A DNA stretch of 64,000 nt from Methyloterricola oryzae. Lineage in GTDB: Bacteria; Pseudomonadota; Gammaproteobacteria; Methylococcales; Methylococcaceae. A model generated the notes under the pieces. The model did no database searches, was not told where the DNA came from, and was given only the letters and a program-made list of their open reading frames with translations. The DNA lies in assembly GCF_000934725.1 (NCBI RefSeq), contig NZ_JYNS01000018.1, forward strand, positions 1 to 64,000. The letters run 5' to 3'. Made by a program: the position numbers and the translations under genes. Shown here piece by piece: positions 8,722 through 19,000 of the stretch; position 1 is the first letter of the stretch, and each line of letters starts with the position of its first letter.

Positions 8722-9668
8722 GTGATTTACCCCTTAATCTTCGGTTTATTACGGGGAATATCTTATGGATCCAGGCTGTGGGTGACTTAACTGATTATTT
8801 TTAACCACTCGGACAGTTCCTGTCTGGACATGAATTGGACTCTCACGCCTAATCTCCATAGTGCAAGTGGTTCATAAATTCTCCAACCTCCGTGGCCAAT
8901 TACTTCCTGGGACTTTCCGCCTGACAAAAGAATCCCTGATGGCGGTCACATATCAGCATAGAGTTGAATTGACTTTAAACGTGACGGATAGATTCAATGC
9001 CATTGATCGGTTTGATCGCGAGGAGAATGTTCCTAGGGTCAAATAATGTATCGTTCACACGTTTCCCGCCAGTCGTTTAGCTGCGTAGTTAAAATGCTAG
9101 TATCGTCGCAATGTATGATCGCCAGACGAACGGCACTGCCGTTTCGGAAAATGGCTCTAGGGTGAAGGAAACAAAGGCTGGCATACACATCGGGACTTTC
9201 AAAAAGTCACGACAATCCATCATTGTGTGCATTTCCTGGCTGAGGAACTCTTGAGATTGCATGCCCATGGCGAGCGAGCATTCGCTCTACCCCGGTTGGG
9301 AGAATTGCATGCTCTTCGTGATGAGTTAATTGACACCCTGCAAAGCATCATTTACACCACTATCGCGGACTCTACCCCAGATACCCGGTGTGTCGCATTG
9401 TTTCAATATCGCCGGTGCCACAGCCTTTGACCTTGGGATCTCGAAACGTGTTTTCGATGATCCGATCGAGATGGCCTGGGCCTTGCCGATATCCTGTTTA
9501 TACGGGGCCGTGATACGTCCTGAGGTGCTAGCCGCGATGCCGCTGATTGTGAAACAGCATCGTGAATTTCCCAGAGATCAGCGTAGTGGAACTTCCCGAG
9601 TCAACCGATAATCTGTTGATATAAAGAGGCGATTCTAAATAAAAGTGGCAAACCTCCATGCTGATCCT
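8722..9668. other. Degenerate gene-poor region
   Basis: Nothing here reads as an intact gene. A frame at 9330-9611 (DLGISKRVFDDPIEMAWALP) faintly recalls BrnT-type toxins around VFDDP but lacks the rest of the fold. A frame at 9227-9430 has no recognisable family. The stretch looks like decayed coding DNA. Confidence 0.4.
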
Positions 9669-9779
9669 GGAAATATCAGCGCGCTGATTTCCAAGCTTGG
9701 GCCCCGGCAGCCCAAGAATGTTCGCCAAAAAAGGAGGCTGACGATGGGGTGTCATTACACCAGACGATCGTATGGTTGA
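9669..9779 (+). other. Two tandem hairpins, strong ribosome site and an 11-codon frame
   Basis: Hairpin one pairs ATCAGC (9675-9680) with GCTGAT (9683-9688), extended by flanking bases. Hairpin two pairs CTTGGGC (9696-9702) with GCCCAAG (9710-9716), a perfect 7-bp stem. Read rightward, AAGGAGG (9731-9737) then stands 6 nt before ATG 9744, which opens only 11 codons to TGA 9777-9779. Read leftward, the hairpins lie about 90 nt behind the aconitase stop and could act in its 3' end. There is no U-run, so this is not a classic terminator. The role is open. Confidence 0.4.
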
Positions 9780-9808
9780 GTTGAATGCTCATGCGAAAGA
9801 CTCCGCTG

Positions 9809-11755
9809 TTACGGCTTCGTGATCGTCCGACTTCCTACCAGATTGATCAGACTGCCGGCCAGCACCATTTCGATCTGCCTTTTTGTCAGATTGTGCAGGG
9901 TTTCGTACGTCTGGTCCTTGCTGCGATTGGTCAACTGGACACGGTTGCTCTGGCTGATGGCTGAGCGCGCCTCCTCGATGGCCAGCACATCGTCCTGACC
10001 GATCTTGTCCCAGTCTCCGGGATCTACAAATAGCAGCGGGAGAATGCCGAAGTTGCTGAGATTCTGTAGGTGAATGCGGGCAAAGCTTTTGGCGATGACC
10101 ACCCTCAGCCCCAGATAGCGAGGTGCCAGGGCCGCGTGTTCGCGGCTCGAACCCTGGCCGTAATTGTCGCCGCCCACCACGAAGAAAGTCTGGCGTCGAT
10201 GGGCCATGGCCCTATCGAAAAAGCTCTCGTCGATTTGGCTGAAAACAAATTCGCTGATAGCCGGAATGTTGCTGCGGAACGGCAACACCTTGGCCCCTGC
10301 GGGCATGATCTCGTCTGTTGAAATGTCGTTTCCCACTTTGAGGAGCACCGGTCCCTCAATTCGGTCAGGCAATGGTTCCAAATTCGGAAGTGGTTTTATG
10401 TTGGGGCCCTTCTCCAGTTCCCCCGACGCTCCTTCTGGAAGAGGAGGAACCAGGATATCGAGGTTGAGGCGCGGGCTTTCAGGCTCCTCGATGTGGGGGT
10501 ATGCCATGCCGAGGGTCCTTGGGTCGGTGATCACGCCAGTCAGAGCGGAGGCGGCAGCCGTTTCGGGGCTGGACAAGTAAACCTGGTCTTCCTTGGTTCC
10601 AGAACGTCCCGGGAAATTTCGCGGTACGGTACGCAGGCTGATGCGCCCAGTGGCCGGCGCCTGTCCCATTCCGATGCATCCGCCGCATCCGGCCTGATGT
10701 ATACGGGCACCGGCATGGATCAGTTTGCCGAGGACGCCCGCCTCGACCAGGTTTTCCAGGATCTGCCTGGACGTCGGATTTACATCGAAGGAGACCCGGT
10801 CGTGGACCTGGTGGCCGTCGACGATGGCGGCTGCGATGGCAAAGTCCCGGAACCCTGGATTTGCGGATGAGCCAATATAGGCCTGATAGATTTCCCTGCC
10901 GGCAACCTCCCGCACGGGCACGACGTTCCCGGGGCTGCTGGGCAGTGCGATCAGGGGCTCCAGCGTGGCTAAATCGATTTCTTCATACGCGTCATAGGTG
11001 GCGTCTTCGTCGGCGACGATTTCCCGATAGGCATCCTCTCGCCCCTGGCTTTGCAGAAACCGCCGTACCGCTTCGTCTGCCGGAAAGACCGTGGTGGTTG
11101 CGCCTATTTCGGCGCCCATGTTGGCGATCACATGACGATCCATGGCCGTCAGCGACTCAAGACCGGGGCCATGATATTCCACGATCCACCCATCCCCCCC
11201 GTCGACACCGTGCCGACGCAGCAATTCCAAAACCACGTCCTTGGCGCTGACCCAGTCCGGCAATCGCCCCACCAGTTTGACGCCCAAAATCTTCGGCATC
11301 TGCAGGTAGAAGGGTTCTCCCGACATGGCCATGGCGACCTCCAGGCCACCGGCGCCGATTGCCAGCATACCCAGTGAGCCAGCGGCACAGGTATGGCTGT
11401 CCGACCCCAGCAAGGTTTTGCCCGGAATTCCGAAGCGCTCCATATGCAACGGATGGCTTACGCCGTTCCCCGGCCGGCTGTACCAGACTCCGAATTTCCG
11501 GCACGCACTGCGTAAGAACAGATGGTCGTCGGAATTTTTTGCGTCCTCTTGCAGCAGGTTATGGTCGACATACTGCGCAGACAGCTCAGTTCGTACCCGC
11601 GCGATCCCAAGGGCTTCGAACTCCAGCATGACCAGGGTGCCGGTGGCGTCCTGTGTCAGGGTTTGATCGATCTTCAGACCGATCTCGCTACCCGGCGTCA
11701 TTCGCCCTTCGGCCAGATGCCCCTCGATCAGCTTTTTAGAGATGTTCTTACCCAT
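9809..11755 (-). CDS. Aconitate hydratase, single-chain TIGR01342-type
   Basis: 648 residues. It isomerises citrate and isocitrate through cis-aconitate using a [4Fe-4S] cluster. Cluster ligands are visible in SDSHTCAAG and in AGCGGCIGMGQAP; LTQDATGTLVMLEFEALG marks the N-terminus of this subfamily (putative aconitases close in layout to mitochondrial enzymes). The C-terminal swivel domain shows GNDISTDEIMPAGAKVLPFR and GQGSSREHAALAPRYLG. ATG 11755 has GAGGG about 9 nt ahead and begins MGKNISKKLIEGHL as relatives do; the upstream ATG 11776 is less likely. The window also encodes AcnB at 42700-45276, so this is a second aconitase, perhaps for other growth conditions. Confidence 0.9.
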   Translation of the reverse strand: MGKNISKKLIEGHLAEGRMTPGSEIGLKIDQTLTQDATGTLVMLEFEALGIARVRTELSAQYVDHNLLQEDAKNSDDHLFLRSACRKFGVWYSRPGNGVSHPLHMERFGIPGKTLLGSDSHTCAAGSLGMLAIGAGGLEVAMAMSGEPFYLQMPKILGVKLVGRLPDWVSAKDVVLELLRRHGVDGGDGWIVEYHGPGLESLTAMDRHVIANMGAEIGATTTVFPADEAVRRFLQSQGREDAYREIVADEDATYDAYEEIDLATLEPLIALPSSPGNVVPVREVAGREIYQAYIGSSANPGFRDFAIAAAIVDGHQVHDRVSFDVNPTSRQILENLVEAGVLGKLIHAGARIHQAGCGGCIGMGQAPATGRISLRTVPRNFPGRSGTKEDQVYLSSPETAAASALTGVITDPRTLGMAYPHIEEPESPRLNLDILVPPLPEGASGELEKGPNIKPLPNLEPLPDRIEGPVLLKVGNDISTDEIMPAGAKVLPFRSNIPAISEFVFSQIDESFFDRAMAHRRQTFFVVGGDNYGQGSSREHAALAPRYLGLRVVIAKSFARIHLQNLSNFGILPLLFVDPGDWDKIGQDDVLAIEEARSAISQSNRVQLTNRSKDQTYETLHNLTKRQIEMVLAGSLINLVGSRTITKP

Positions 11756-11910
11756 GGCTTTACCCTCTGCAGCCATTGGTCGTTTCGTCGCAACGCTCCT
11801 GCAAGTCGGCTGCTCCCTGTCAATTGCGATTGGCCGTAACCGGTGTTTTGAAAAGAACCGCGGCCAGGCAAACCGTGATGCCTTTTTCGTTGCAACTCAC
11901 CGCGCCAAAA

Positions 11911-12255
11911 CTAACGTTGCGTAACTTCCCCACAGGCCTTGCATCGATAACGCAGTAAAGTGAGGTCGTTTTCTATCGGCTCCAGATCATTGCTTCCGCA
12001 ACTAACGCAAATGAGCCGATCAGCGTCGGAGCGCACTGACGATCCATGGCAGTAGGTGAAGGCCGCACCGCAGGTGGCACACTTCAGGGTCAGAAGGGCG
12101 TCTTTGGTTCGCGTGGGCTCCCAGTGGCCATCGGCACCACAGTCGGGGCATCCGATGGAGGAGATTGTGGCGATAAACTTTTCCTCAGCGCTCAGGGCGA
12201 ACCCAGTGGTGTGCTGCGACAGTCCGGCAGCCGTGGGAGTAATGTCGGTATTCAT
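11911..12255 (-). CDS. Double zinc-ribbon protein
   Basis: 114 residues from ATG 12255 (CGGAG about 10 nt ahead). It has four CxxC knuckles in order: CPDCG, CATCG, CVSCG and CKACG, with spacing fit for two zinc ribbons (about residues 35-70 and 80-112). There is no signal or membrane segment. Such proteins often bind nucleic acid or act as small metal-bound adaptors, but I cannot name a partner. It is co-directional with the aconitase gene (155 nt apart) and the transaldolase gene. An earlier start at 12315 lacks a ribosome site. Confidence 0.7.
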   Translation of the reverse strand: MNTDITPTAAGLSQHTTGFALSAEEKFIATISSIGCPDCGADGHWEPTRTKDALLTLKCATCGAAFTYCHGSSVRSDADRLICVSCGSNDLEPIENDLTLLRYRCKACGEVTQR

Positions 12256-12489
12256 GGCGATGACTCCGATTCGAGAGCTTTTTAGGAATCTCATTGTGTT
12301 GGATACGAGCCTCACCTCCTGTTACTGGGGAGGCCTCATCCTTTATGTCTCCGATGTAGTCTGCTTGAACCAGTAACCTGTCACGCAATACCTCGCGCCA
12401 GGCTTTACGCCCCGTGATGCCGATTCGGGCAAGGACTGTGTCCAATCCACCGCCCCGGACGGCCACGAACTAGGCGTTGCCAGAATAGC

Positions 12490-13536
12490 CTAGGCCGCGA
12501 GATCCCGGTGCTTGAGCGCGATGAGCTTCAAAAGCGCTTTATGGGGGTCGGCGAATTTCGCCGTGCCTTCCTCCATCAATACCATTTCCAATTTTTCCAT
12601 ATCCACCTTGGCATCGATCTCTTCCAGGATTTCTAACGGAGGTAGTTGGTCGACCTGGCGTGTGTAGGTCTTGCCCAGTTTGTCTACGGCATCGTTGGTG
12701 GCGGGCGGATTGGTCTGTATATCGCTTCCGGCCAGCGCTTCGACGTATTTGTCGGGCGGGTCGTCCGGCTTCTTGGTGCCGGTGCTGGCAAACACGATTT
12801 CCTGCTGCAGCGGCAGCGCCTTGTCCTGCCAAAAGGCCCGATTCAGCGCCCACAAGCGTTTGACATTGACGATTCCGACCTGCCCTTGAGCCGCCAGACT
12901 GAGCTCCGGAACATGCTTTTCCGTATACACGTCGACGCGGGACACAAAGATGCTGTAGACGCTCTTGAAGTGGTCCAAAGTCAGGCGCCGTTGTGCGCCA
13001 CGCCAGACATTCTCTCGCGCCATGCGGTATTGCCGCTCGGAGAATATCAGGGTGACATTGAGGTTGACGCCGGCGGCGGCCAGTTCCTCCAGCGCATTCA
13101 ATCCGGCCGTGGTCGCCGGTACCTTGATCAGGCGATTGGGATGGCCTTTGCCCCAGTGCTTTCCCAATTCAATGTACTCCCGGACGCGTTGGTCATGGGG
13201 TGGGCCGAGTTCACGGTCCTCCAACAAGGGATCGAGCTCAAAACTCACATAGCCGTCGTTGCCCTTGGTCTGTTCCCAAATAGGCAAAAAGGTCTCCTGG
13301 GCACGGCGCACCAGATAGTCGGTCATTTCCCACGCTATAGCAGTATCGTCCATGCCTTCATCAATCAGGCAGCGAATGTGGTCGTCAAAGCGCCCCGTCT
13401 TGATGGTGTCGGTTATGATGATGGGATTGGAAGTGGCACCGGTGGCACCCAGTGCCTGGTCTCTTTGAACCAGTTCCGGGTCGATCGAGTCGAGCCAGAG
13501 TTTGGTTCCTGTCGCGATTAAGGAATGGAGTGACAT
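12490..13536 (-). CDS. tal: Transaldolase
   Basis: 348 residues. It moves a dihydroxyacetone unit between sugar phosphates in the pentose phosphate or ribulose monophosphate pathway. The Schiff-base Lys lies in NRLIKVPAT (about residue 132). Other motifs are [24 protein letters not shown] and [10 protein letters not shown] at the ends of barrel strands, with [11 protein letters not shown] further on. The length is near that of the longer transaldolases paired with glycolytic enzymes. It stands alone on the minus strand behind the zinc-ribbon and aconitase genes. In a methylotroph it would serve formaldehyde assimilation; that is inference. Confidence 0.92.
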   Translation of the reverse strand: MSLHSLIATGTKLWLDSIDPELVQRDQALGATGATSNPIIITDTIKTGRFDDHIRCLIDEGMDDTAIAWEMTDYLVRRAQETFLPIWEQTKGNDGYVSFELDPLLEDRELGPPHDQRVREYIELGKHWGKGHPNRLIKVPATTAGLNALEELAAAGVNLNVTLIFSERQYRMARENVWRGAQRRLTLDHFKSVYSIFVSRVDVYTEKHVPELSLAAQGQVGIVNVKRLWALNRAFWQDKALPLQQEIVFASTGTKKPDDPPDKYVEALAGSDIQTNPPATNDAVDKLGKTYTRQVDQLPPLEILEEIDAKVDMEKLEMVLMEEGTAKFADPHKALLKLIALKHRDLAA

Positions 13537-13971
13537 GGCAGTACCCTCCCCGATCTTGGTGCTCGTCGCCCTGCCCGAAATACGGGGTGGGCTTTAGCAG
13601 GACCGGTACAAAATTAGATTGGCCCACCCGGCCTTTAGTTCTCGAATGGACCCCGAATTCAAAAATTGCCGGATCGCGTTACAGGGGCCAATAAGAGCCT
13701 GGCGAAAACTGCGGAATGCCGGCGTCTTAGGGCTTACACGCCATTAATTTTCGATGGCAGTCTGTTCGCTGCCACCTGAGATTCACTCCCGGCTGTCACG
13801 CAGACCGGCTAACCTACTTGATTGCAAGCGCGCAGCACCCGGCACGCCGGGGTTACTGAATTACCATTGATTCAGTAAATGAATCAAAGAGCCAGTCTGG
13901 CAGCCAATAGTTCGATTGCCAATTTCAGAATCCCGTTGTGCCCCTTTGCCATCGCTCCCTCAGTTCGTTTC
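13537..13971. other. Intergenic region with an 8-5-8 palindrome
   Basis: No gene seen. At 13867-13887 the arms TTGATTCA and TGAATCAA are a perfect inverted repeat around GTAAA. It could be a dimeric-regulator operator or a small hairpin, but it is more than 330 nt upstream of the transaldolase start and sits behind the stop of the crystallin-like gene. Confidence 0.4.
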
Positions 13972-14409
13972 TCACGGTACACGGTCGACGCACTTCAATC
14001 TAATTGAGCTGATAGCGTTATGAAGGTTGAATTCACCGAAATGGTGAATGCTTTGGTTAGGATAAAAAGTCTGAATTGAGGTACGGAAATTATCAGGCGT
14101 GGTTTTCCAGTTTTGAATGGCATCCGGATGGTTTTCGGATACGGAGGGCACCTCGTAATTTTCATCCCGATAAACCGTGACCTCCGCGTGGGGCCCGACT
14201 TCCAGACTGTCGATCACATCATTCCAATCATGGCTGTGTAGCCCTTTCAGGGTCGGCAAATCGACTGGGCCTTCAAGCCTGGCCTGCAAACCCTTGAATT
14301 CCGGTTCGTCAAAAATATCAACCCAGCAGCCCTCCGTTACCGCTCCGACATCGCATGTAACAAAGAAAATCAGCATAGGAAGCGCTCGCCCAAGATATGC
14401 TGGCTGCAT
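13972..14409 (-). CDS. Secreted beta/gamma-crystallin-like protein
   Basis: 145 residues from ATG 14409, which has AGAGG 8 nt ahead. Residues 1-26 look like a Sec signal peptide (ALPMLIFFVTCDVGAV). The mature part starts GCWVDIFDEPEFKGLQARL and continues DWNDVIDSLEVGPHAEVTVY, then FGEFNLHNAISSIRLKC. The pattern of an aromatic/acidic strand, (F/W)xG, then a DSLxVGPxxxVTVY Greek-key strand is that of crystallin-fold proteins, many of which bind calcium. Function is unknown. It lies next to two probable stress genes transcribed in the same direction. Confidence 0.65.
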   Translation of the reverse strand: MQPAYLGRALPMLIFFVTCDVGAVTEGCWVDIFDEPEFKGLQARLEGPVDLPTLKGLHSHDWNDVIDSLEVGPHAEVTVYRDENYEVPSVSENHPDAIQNWKTTPDNFRTSIQTFYPNQSIHHFGEFNLHNAISSIRLKCVDRVP

Positions 14410-14438
14410 GTCGCTACCTCTCAGTCCGCAAGCAATGT

Positions 14439-14675
14439 TCACCGAAAGGACGGAGTAATCCCTTCGACACCCGCAAAGGCTGCCGCCGGATGGCGCTTCT
14501 GAACCAGCTGATGAATTTCGTCCACGCGATTCCCTGGAACATCGACCATCAGGAACAATCGGCCCCATTTTGCCAGTACGTCGATATGCCGATCCTCGAC
14601 TTGGGCCAGTAAGAGGTCATCGACAATTAAACCCGTCAGATCAAGGTTAGGAACCACACAATAGATGCGCTTCAT
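14439..14675 (-). CDS. Internally deleted DUF1269-type protein
   Basis: 78 residues. ATG 14675 has AGGAGG 5 nt ahead. Residues 1-38 (MKRIYCVVPNLDLTG to VLAKWG) match the first 38 of the 169-residue protein at 21788-22297, and residues 39-78 (RLFLMVDVPGNRVDEIHQLV to the end) match its last 40. The 91 residues between, which hold the glycine-rich membrane hairpin, are missing exactly in frame. The result should be soluble. With the perfect ribosome site and clean ends it looks like an expressed variant rather than a decaying gene, though its role is unknown. Confidence 0.8.
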   Translation of the reverse strand: MKRIYCVVPNLDLTGLIVDDLLLAQVEDRHIDVLAKWGRLFLMVDVPGNRVDEIHQLVQKRHPAAAFAGVEGITPSFR

Positions 14676-14775
14676 GAGTTCCTCCTGGAAAAGGCGAACG
14701 CTGAACCCGACGCCCGATGCGATGCATCTGGAATGAAGATGACCGCATGTCTGAACGCTCCAGGTAAGGCTGACC

Positions 14776-15258
14776 TTAGGCTGACGCCGACATGCCTGTC
14801 GCATGGGACGTGCAGATGGCGGCAAGCGTGTTGCTCACATCCCCGTCCGTAATGTTCTTGCTGCTCGTCGTTTGTTCACGCGCTGCTTCCTGAGCCAGGT
14901 CCGCGAGTGAAATGATTCCGACAAGGCCTTGCTGCTTGTCGAGTACCGGAAGCCGGCGTACTTTGCCGTCTGACATAATCTTCTCGGCATCAGCCAGGCT
15001 CTGGGATGGCAAACAAGTTCGAAGCTCCTTCGCCATGGCCTGGGACACGCGAAGATCTCTCAGTGGCATTCCCTCAAACAAGGCACACAAGGCAATGTCC
15101 CGGTCTGTGAGCATACCCACGACCCTTTTTTCGCCATTGTCTGTGCAGACGGGTAAACAACCGCAATCGTGGTCCCACATCATCTGTGTCGCCAGCTCAA
15201 GGCTATCGTCCGGGCGACAACACTGGACGTCTTTGGTCATAATTTGCTCTACTCGCAT
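14776..15258 (-). CDS. CBS-domain pair protein
   Basis: 160 residues with two CBS domains: residues 1-60 (VEQIMTKDVQCCRPDDSL, then VVGMLTDRDIAL) and about 70-128 (VSQAMAKELRTCLPSQSL, then VRRLPVLDKQQGLVGIISLA). The pair forms a Bateman module that binds adenosyl ligands and senses energy or redox state. No catalytic domain is attached. The last 30 residues are low in complexity. It precedes the short DUF1269 gene and the crystallin-like gene on the same strand with gaps of 100 and 29 nt, so co-transcription is possible. A nested stem structure lies just upstream (15301-15352). Confidence 0.85.
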   Translation of the reverse strand: MRVEQIMTKDVQCCRPDDSLELATQMMWDHDCGCLPVCTDNGEKRVVGMLTDRDIALCALFEGMPLRDLRVSQAMAKELRTCLPSQSLADAEKIMSDGKVRRLPVLDKQQGLVGIISLADLAQEAAREQTTSSKNITDGDVSNTLAAICTSHATGMSASA

Positions 15259-15300
15259 AGTGCTCGGACCTCTGTTGAATTCGTTGAAGGTTTAAGCGCT

Positions 15301-15352
15301 GGTGGCACTTCTTGCTGCCCGCGCCGTTAAGGGACGGCGCTGTCACGCCACC
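15301..15352. other. Nested stem structure upstream of the CBS gene
   Basis: An outer pair GGTGGC (15301-15306) with GCCACC (15347-15352) encloses a perfect inner stem GCGCCGT (15321-15327) with ACGGCGC (15334-15340). It lies 43-94 nt upstream of the CBS start, where a leader or an incoming terminator would be. No U-run follows on either strand. Confidence 0.45.
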
Positions 15353-16071
15353 AAGCCAGAATCATGGGCGCTAGGGGCGCGAATAACTATCCCGATAATG
15401 CCGTAGGTATTAGCTCGTAAAGGAAACACCGATCGAGCAGGAAGCTGTCTCTGGGCTGACCGACACACGAATTGGACTAAGGAACGTTTGCTCTGACTGA
15501 ACGCTGGGTACCAAAGCGCCCCGAAAAAGTGACGCTCAGGGGCTGATTTCGATCTCTCGGAAATTACGCATTTGAACGTCCGCGCTGTTACGTGATAATG
15601 AACGTCGCGCAGGCGACGTTTTTGATTGCCTTGCGTTTGGCTAGAGGCCTATGACTACAACGCTTCCTGCAAAAAAAGCATCTTTCACAGTCGCTCTGTG
15701 ATGGAATTGGTCCAAACACCGCGATAGATGATTAGTTTGATGCTTTTGCGGAAGGCTTTCAGCGGCAGCACTGCCGGAATTGGCCTTGTCTCCCTTCGTT
15801 GTGACGTGGCAGCCTGAACTCAGACCCGAAGACACGTACGAGTTAGTGCCAAAGCCAACACCTATTTCCTGAGGCGCGCCATCCTAACCGCTCTGAGCAC
15901 CGGCACTGCCCAGTGGCGATTGACCTGACCGGTCTGAAAGTTACGCAAACCCGGCTTGGTCTCGAATCACAACAGAAGATCGGGGCAATCCAATAAATCG
16001 ACGGCTGTGTTAGCAGTGAGCCGCCTTTTTCTGTTAGTTCGATACGGGCTCTGGGACGCAGGCATTCGGTC
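15353..16071. other. Gene-poor region before the hybrid kinase
   Basis: No intact gene seen. The 14-nt string AAGGAAACACCGAT at 15420-15433 repeats one found next to the IS5 remnant at 5775-5788, so an IS end may be left here. A terminator-like hairpin lies at 15601-15623. The promoter of the kinase should lie toward the right end, but none is obvious. Confidence 0.4.
15601..15623 (+). terminator. Rho-independent terminator-like hairpin without an upstream gene
   Basis: AACGTCGC (15601-15608) pairs perfectly with GCGACGTT (15613-15620) around GCAG, and the run of T continues to 15623, giving the form of a rightward terminator. There is no rightward gene for kilobases upstream, so either a small RNA ends here or it is a remnant. 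Confidence 0.55.
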
Positions 16072-19000
16072 GTGGAAAACGGCCTGATCGATTTACATCC
16101 TTTTCGGGGGCTGCCTTCTTCAGACGTAAACAATTTCCCGTTTGCACCAAAACTCGCACTCGCCCTAAGGCCATTTCACATTAAAAGTCTCACCTCAATG
16201 GCCGAAGCCGCATCCCATTCTCCCTTTTCGCAACAGATCGCGGTTCATCTCATCAGCCTACTCGTGATTGTTGCAGGAGGACTGGTTTTTCTCCTCAGGA
16301 TTTTGAATCTCCCTTTAAGTGATATTTTACCAGCGGCTCAGACGATGCCCGCCAATGCCGCCCTAGGCTTCATAGTCGCGGGACTGGGTTTGTGGCTATT
16401 AATTGATCGCTCACACCAGGTGCAAGATTCATTAACCGGAAACAGAGGGAGCATGTTATGTGCAATTTTCCTGTTAGCGCTCGGCCTTGTAACACTTGCT
16501 GAGTATCTCTTTGGCCTTTATTTACAGATTGACAGCCTTTTTATGGCGGACACGTACGGGTCCGTCACCTCACCCACCCGCATGGCGCCAATGAGTGTGG
16601 TGTGTTTCCTCATTCTGGGCGTGCTCATTATTCTCAGACGATGGCGACCGCACACTCAGCACCTCATCCAATTTTTTTCGGTCTGCCTTTTGGGCATTTC
16701 CGGCTTGGCCATTTTAGGATGTCTTTATTATCCAGAATCCATTTGGCTGCTTCCACCCTACTCTTCCATGGCGCCACTGACAGCCACGCTGTTTATCCTA
16801 CTGGCCTTTGGTATCCTTATCATCCAATGTTCTTTCTCCACGATAACCCTGGGCTATGGGCTGGCCTTGGTCGGAGTCGGATTAGCATTCAAATTGTATT
16901 TACTTGTTAAAGCTTGGTACGGCCTCAGTTTAGCCCCCTTTGTTTCATTTTATTCCATTATTATTTTTACCAGCTTATTGGCCGGGCCAGGGCCCGGACT
17001 GTTTTCTGTCGCTCTGGCTGCTTTGGTTGTGTCCATTTGGGTCTATGAACCCGTTGGTGTGATGGAGGTAGAGTCACCCTCCAATCAGATCGCCTTGATA
17101 CTATTCAGCGTCAATGGACTGCTAATCAATTTAATTACTCATCTTTATCATCGTCATCGCCAAAAAGCCCAGGCTTTGGAACGCAATCTAGCCGGGGCGG
17201 CATTGCTCGAGAGTGAAGGACGCTTAAGGGCTTTCACCACAGCCACTTTCGATATCGTCTACCGCATGAGCGCCGACTGGAGCGAGATGCGGCAACTTCA
17301 CGGACGGGAGTTCATCGCCGATACCCTGACACCTAGCCGAACCTGGGTCGATACCTATATCCATCCCGATGATCAGCGGGAAGTGTTGGCCACGATTGAG
17401 CAGGCGATTCAAACCAAAGACCAATTCGAGTTGGAGCATCGCGTCATAAAGGTTGATGGCAGTATCGGTTGGACGCATTCACGCGCGGTTCCGATACTGG
17501 ATGACCGCGGCGAAATCGTCGAGTGGTTCGGCGCTGCCAGCGATGTAACGCGGCAGAAACAGGCCGAGGCAGCCTTACGTGCAAGTGAACGCCGATTCCG
17601 TGCCATTTTCAATCATCAGTTCCAATACAGCGGCCTATTGTCACCCGACCTGCGCATCGTCGAAATCAGCAATTCCATTCTTCACGGCACCGGCTTCACG
17701 CCAGAAGAAGTCACCGGCATGTTCTTCCTGGATGCACCTTGGTGGCGTGATCTCCCGGACACGGTGGCGCAATGGCAGCGCCTTATCAAAAAGGCGAGGG
17801 GCCAAACCGGGCCATGTCAGGACGAAGCCAGTTACTTGACCCGGGATGGGACCCTGCGCCATGGCCTAAACACGGTAACGGCACTGCGCGACGAGCAGGG
17901 AAATCTGGAATTTCTCCTGGCCGAAGGCATTGACATCACCGAGCGCAAACAGGCGGAGCAAAAATCTGCATCAGATCTGACTGCCTTAATGCGGATGCAG
18001 GCATTGAGCCGACTCGTTGTTGAGGATTCGAATGCCGATTTGATGTGCAAGGAAATCCTGGATGCGGCTGTTTCCATCATGGGCAGCGATAAAGGCACGC
18101 TGCAGTTGTTGGAGGGTGATGAACTACGTATTGCTGCCCAGCTTGGCCATGACCGCGCCTTTCTGGATTTTTTCGCCAACGCTGAAAAGGTGGCATCGGT
18201 TTGTGGTGAAGCAATTCGCCAGGGCACCCGCATCCTGGTGCCGGATGTAGAAACGAGCCCCATTTTTAGCAACAGCCCGTCCTTGCGGATACTGCGCGCC
18301 GCCGGAGTCAGCGCGGTGCAATCCACTCCCCTGCGCACGCGGAAAGGTCGCTTGCTGGGCATTTTGACGACCCATTGGGCGCAACCGCATGCGCCGCGGG
18401 AGGAGGATTTGTGGCGGCTGGATCTGCTAGCCCGTCAGGCTGCCGATTTTATTGAGCAGCGGCTAAACGAGGAGGAACTGCGCAGGCAGGAACAGCGCAT
18501 CAACGAAGAACTCGCGGCCATGAAACGGCTCCATGAGTTGGCCGTTATGGCGATTACAGAAAGGGACGCCAAGCCACTGCTTGAAAAAATCGTCGAGGTC
18601 GCGATTGAGATTGCCGGCGCTGATTTTGGCAACATCCAGATCCTGGATCCTCAGTCGCATAGCCTACGCATCGCAGCACAACGAAACTTTCCGGATTGGT
18701 GGCTCGCTTATTGGGATTCCGTTTTTGCCGAAAGCGCATGCGTTTGCGGACAGGCGTTAGCCCGGAAGGAGCGCATCATCGTGGAGGACGTGGAAAAGAG
18801 TCCCTTGTTTGTAGGCACGCCGGGCCTCCAGGTCCAACTCGACGCTGGCGTGCGTGCCGTGCAATCAACCCCGTTGCTGTCCCGATCCGGCCAACCGCTC
18901 GGTATGTTTTCCACCCATTACCGCACGCCGCAGCGACCTAGTGATCGGGCGCTTCGCTTGATGGATCTGCTGGCGCGCCAGGCCGCCGATTGCATCGAAC

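Noticed and set aside
9430-9611. BrnT-like toxin remnant
   Set aside because: Only VFDDP and a few nearby residues fit; the catalytic residues and a BrnA antitoxin are absent.
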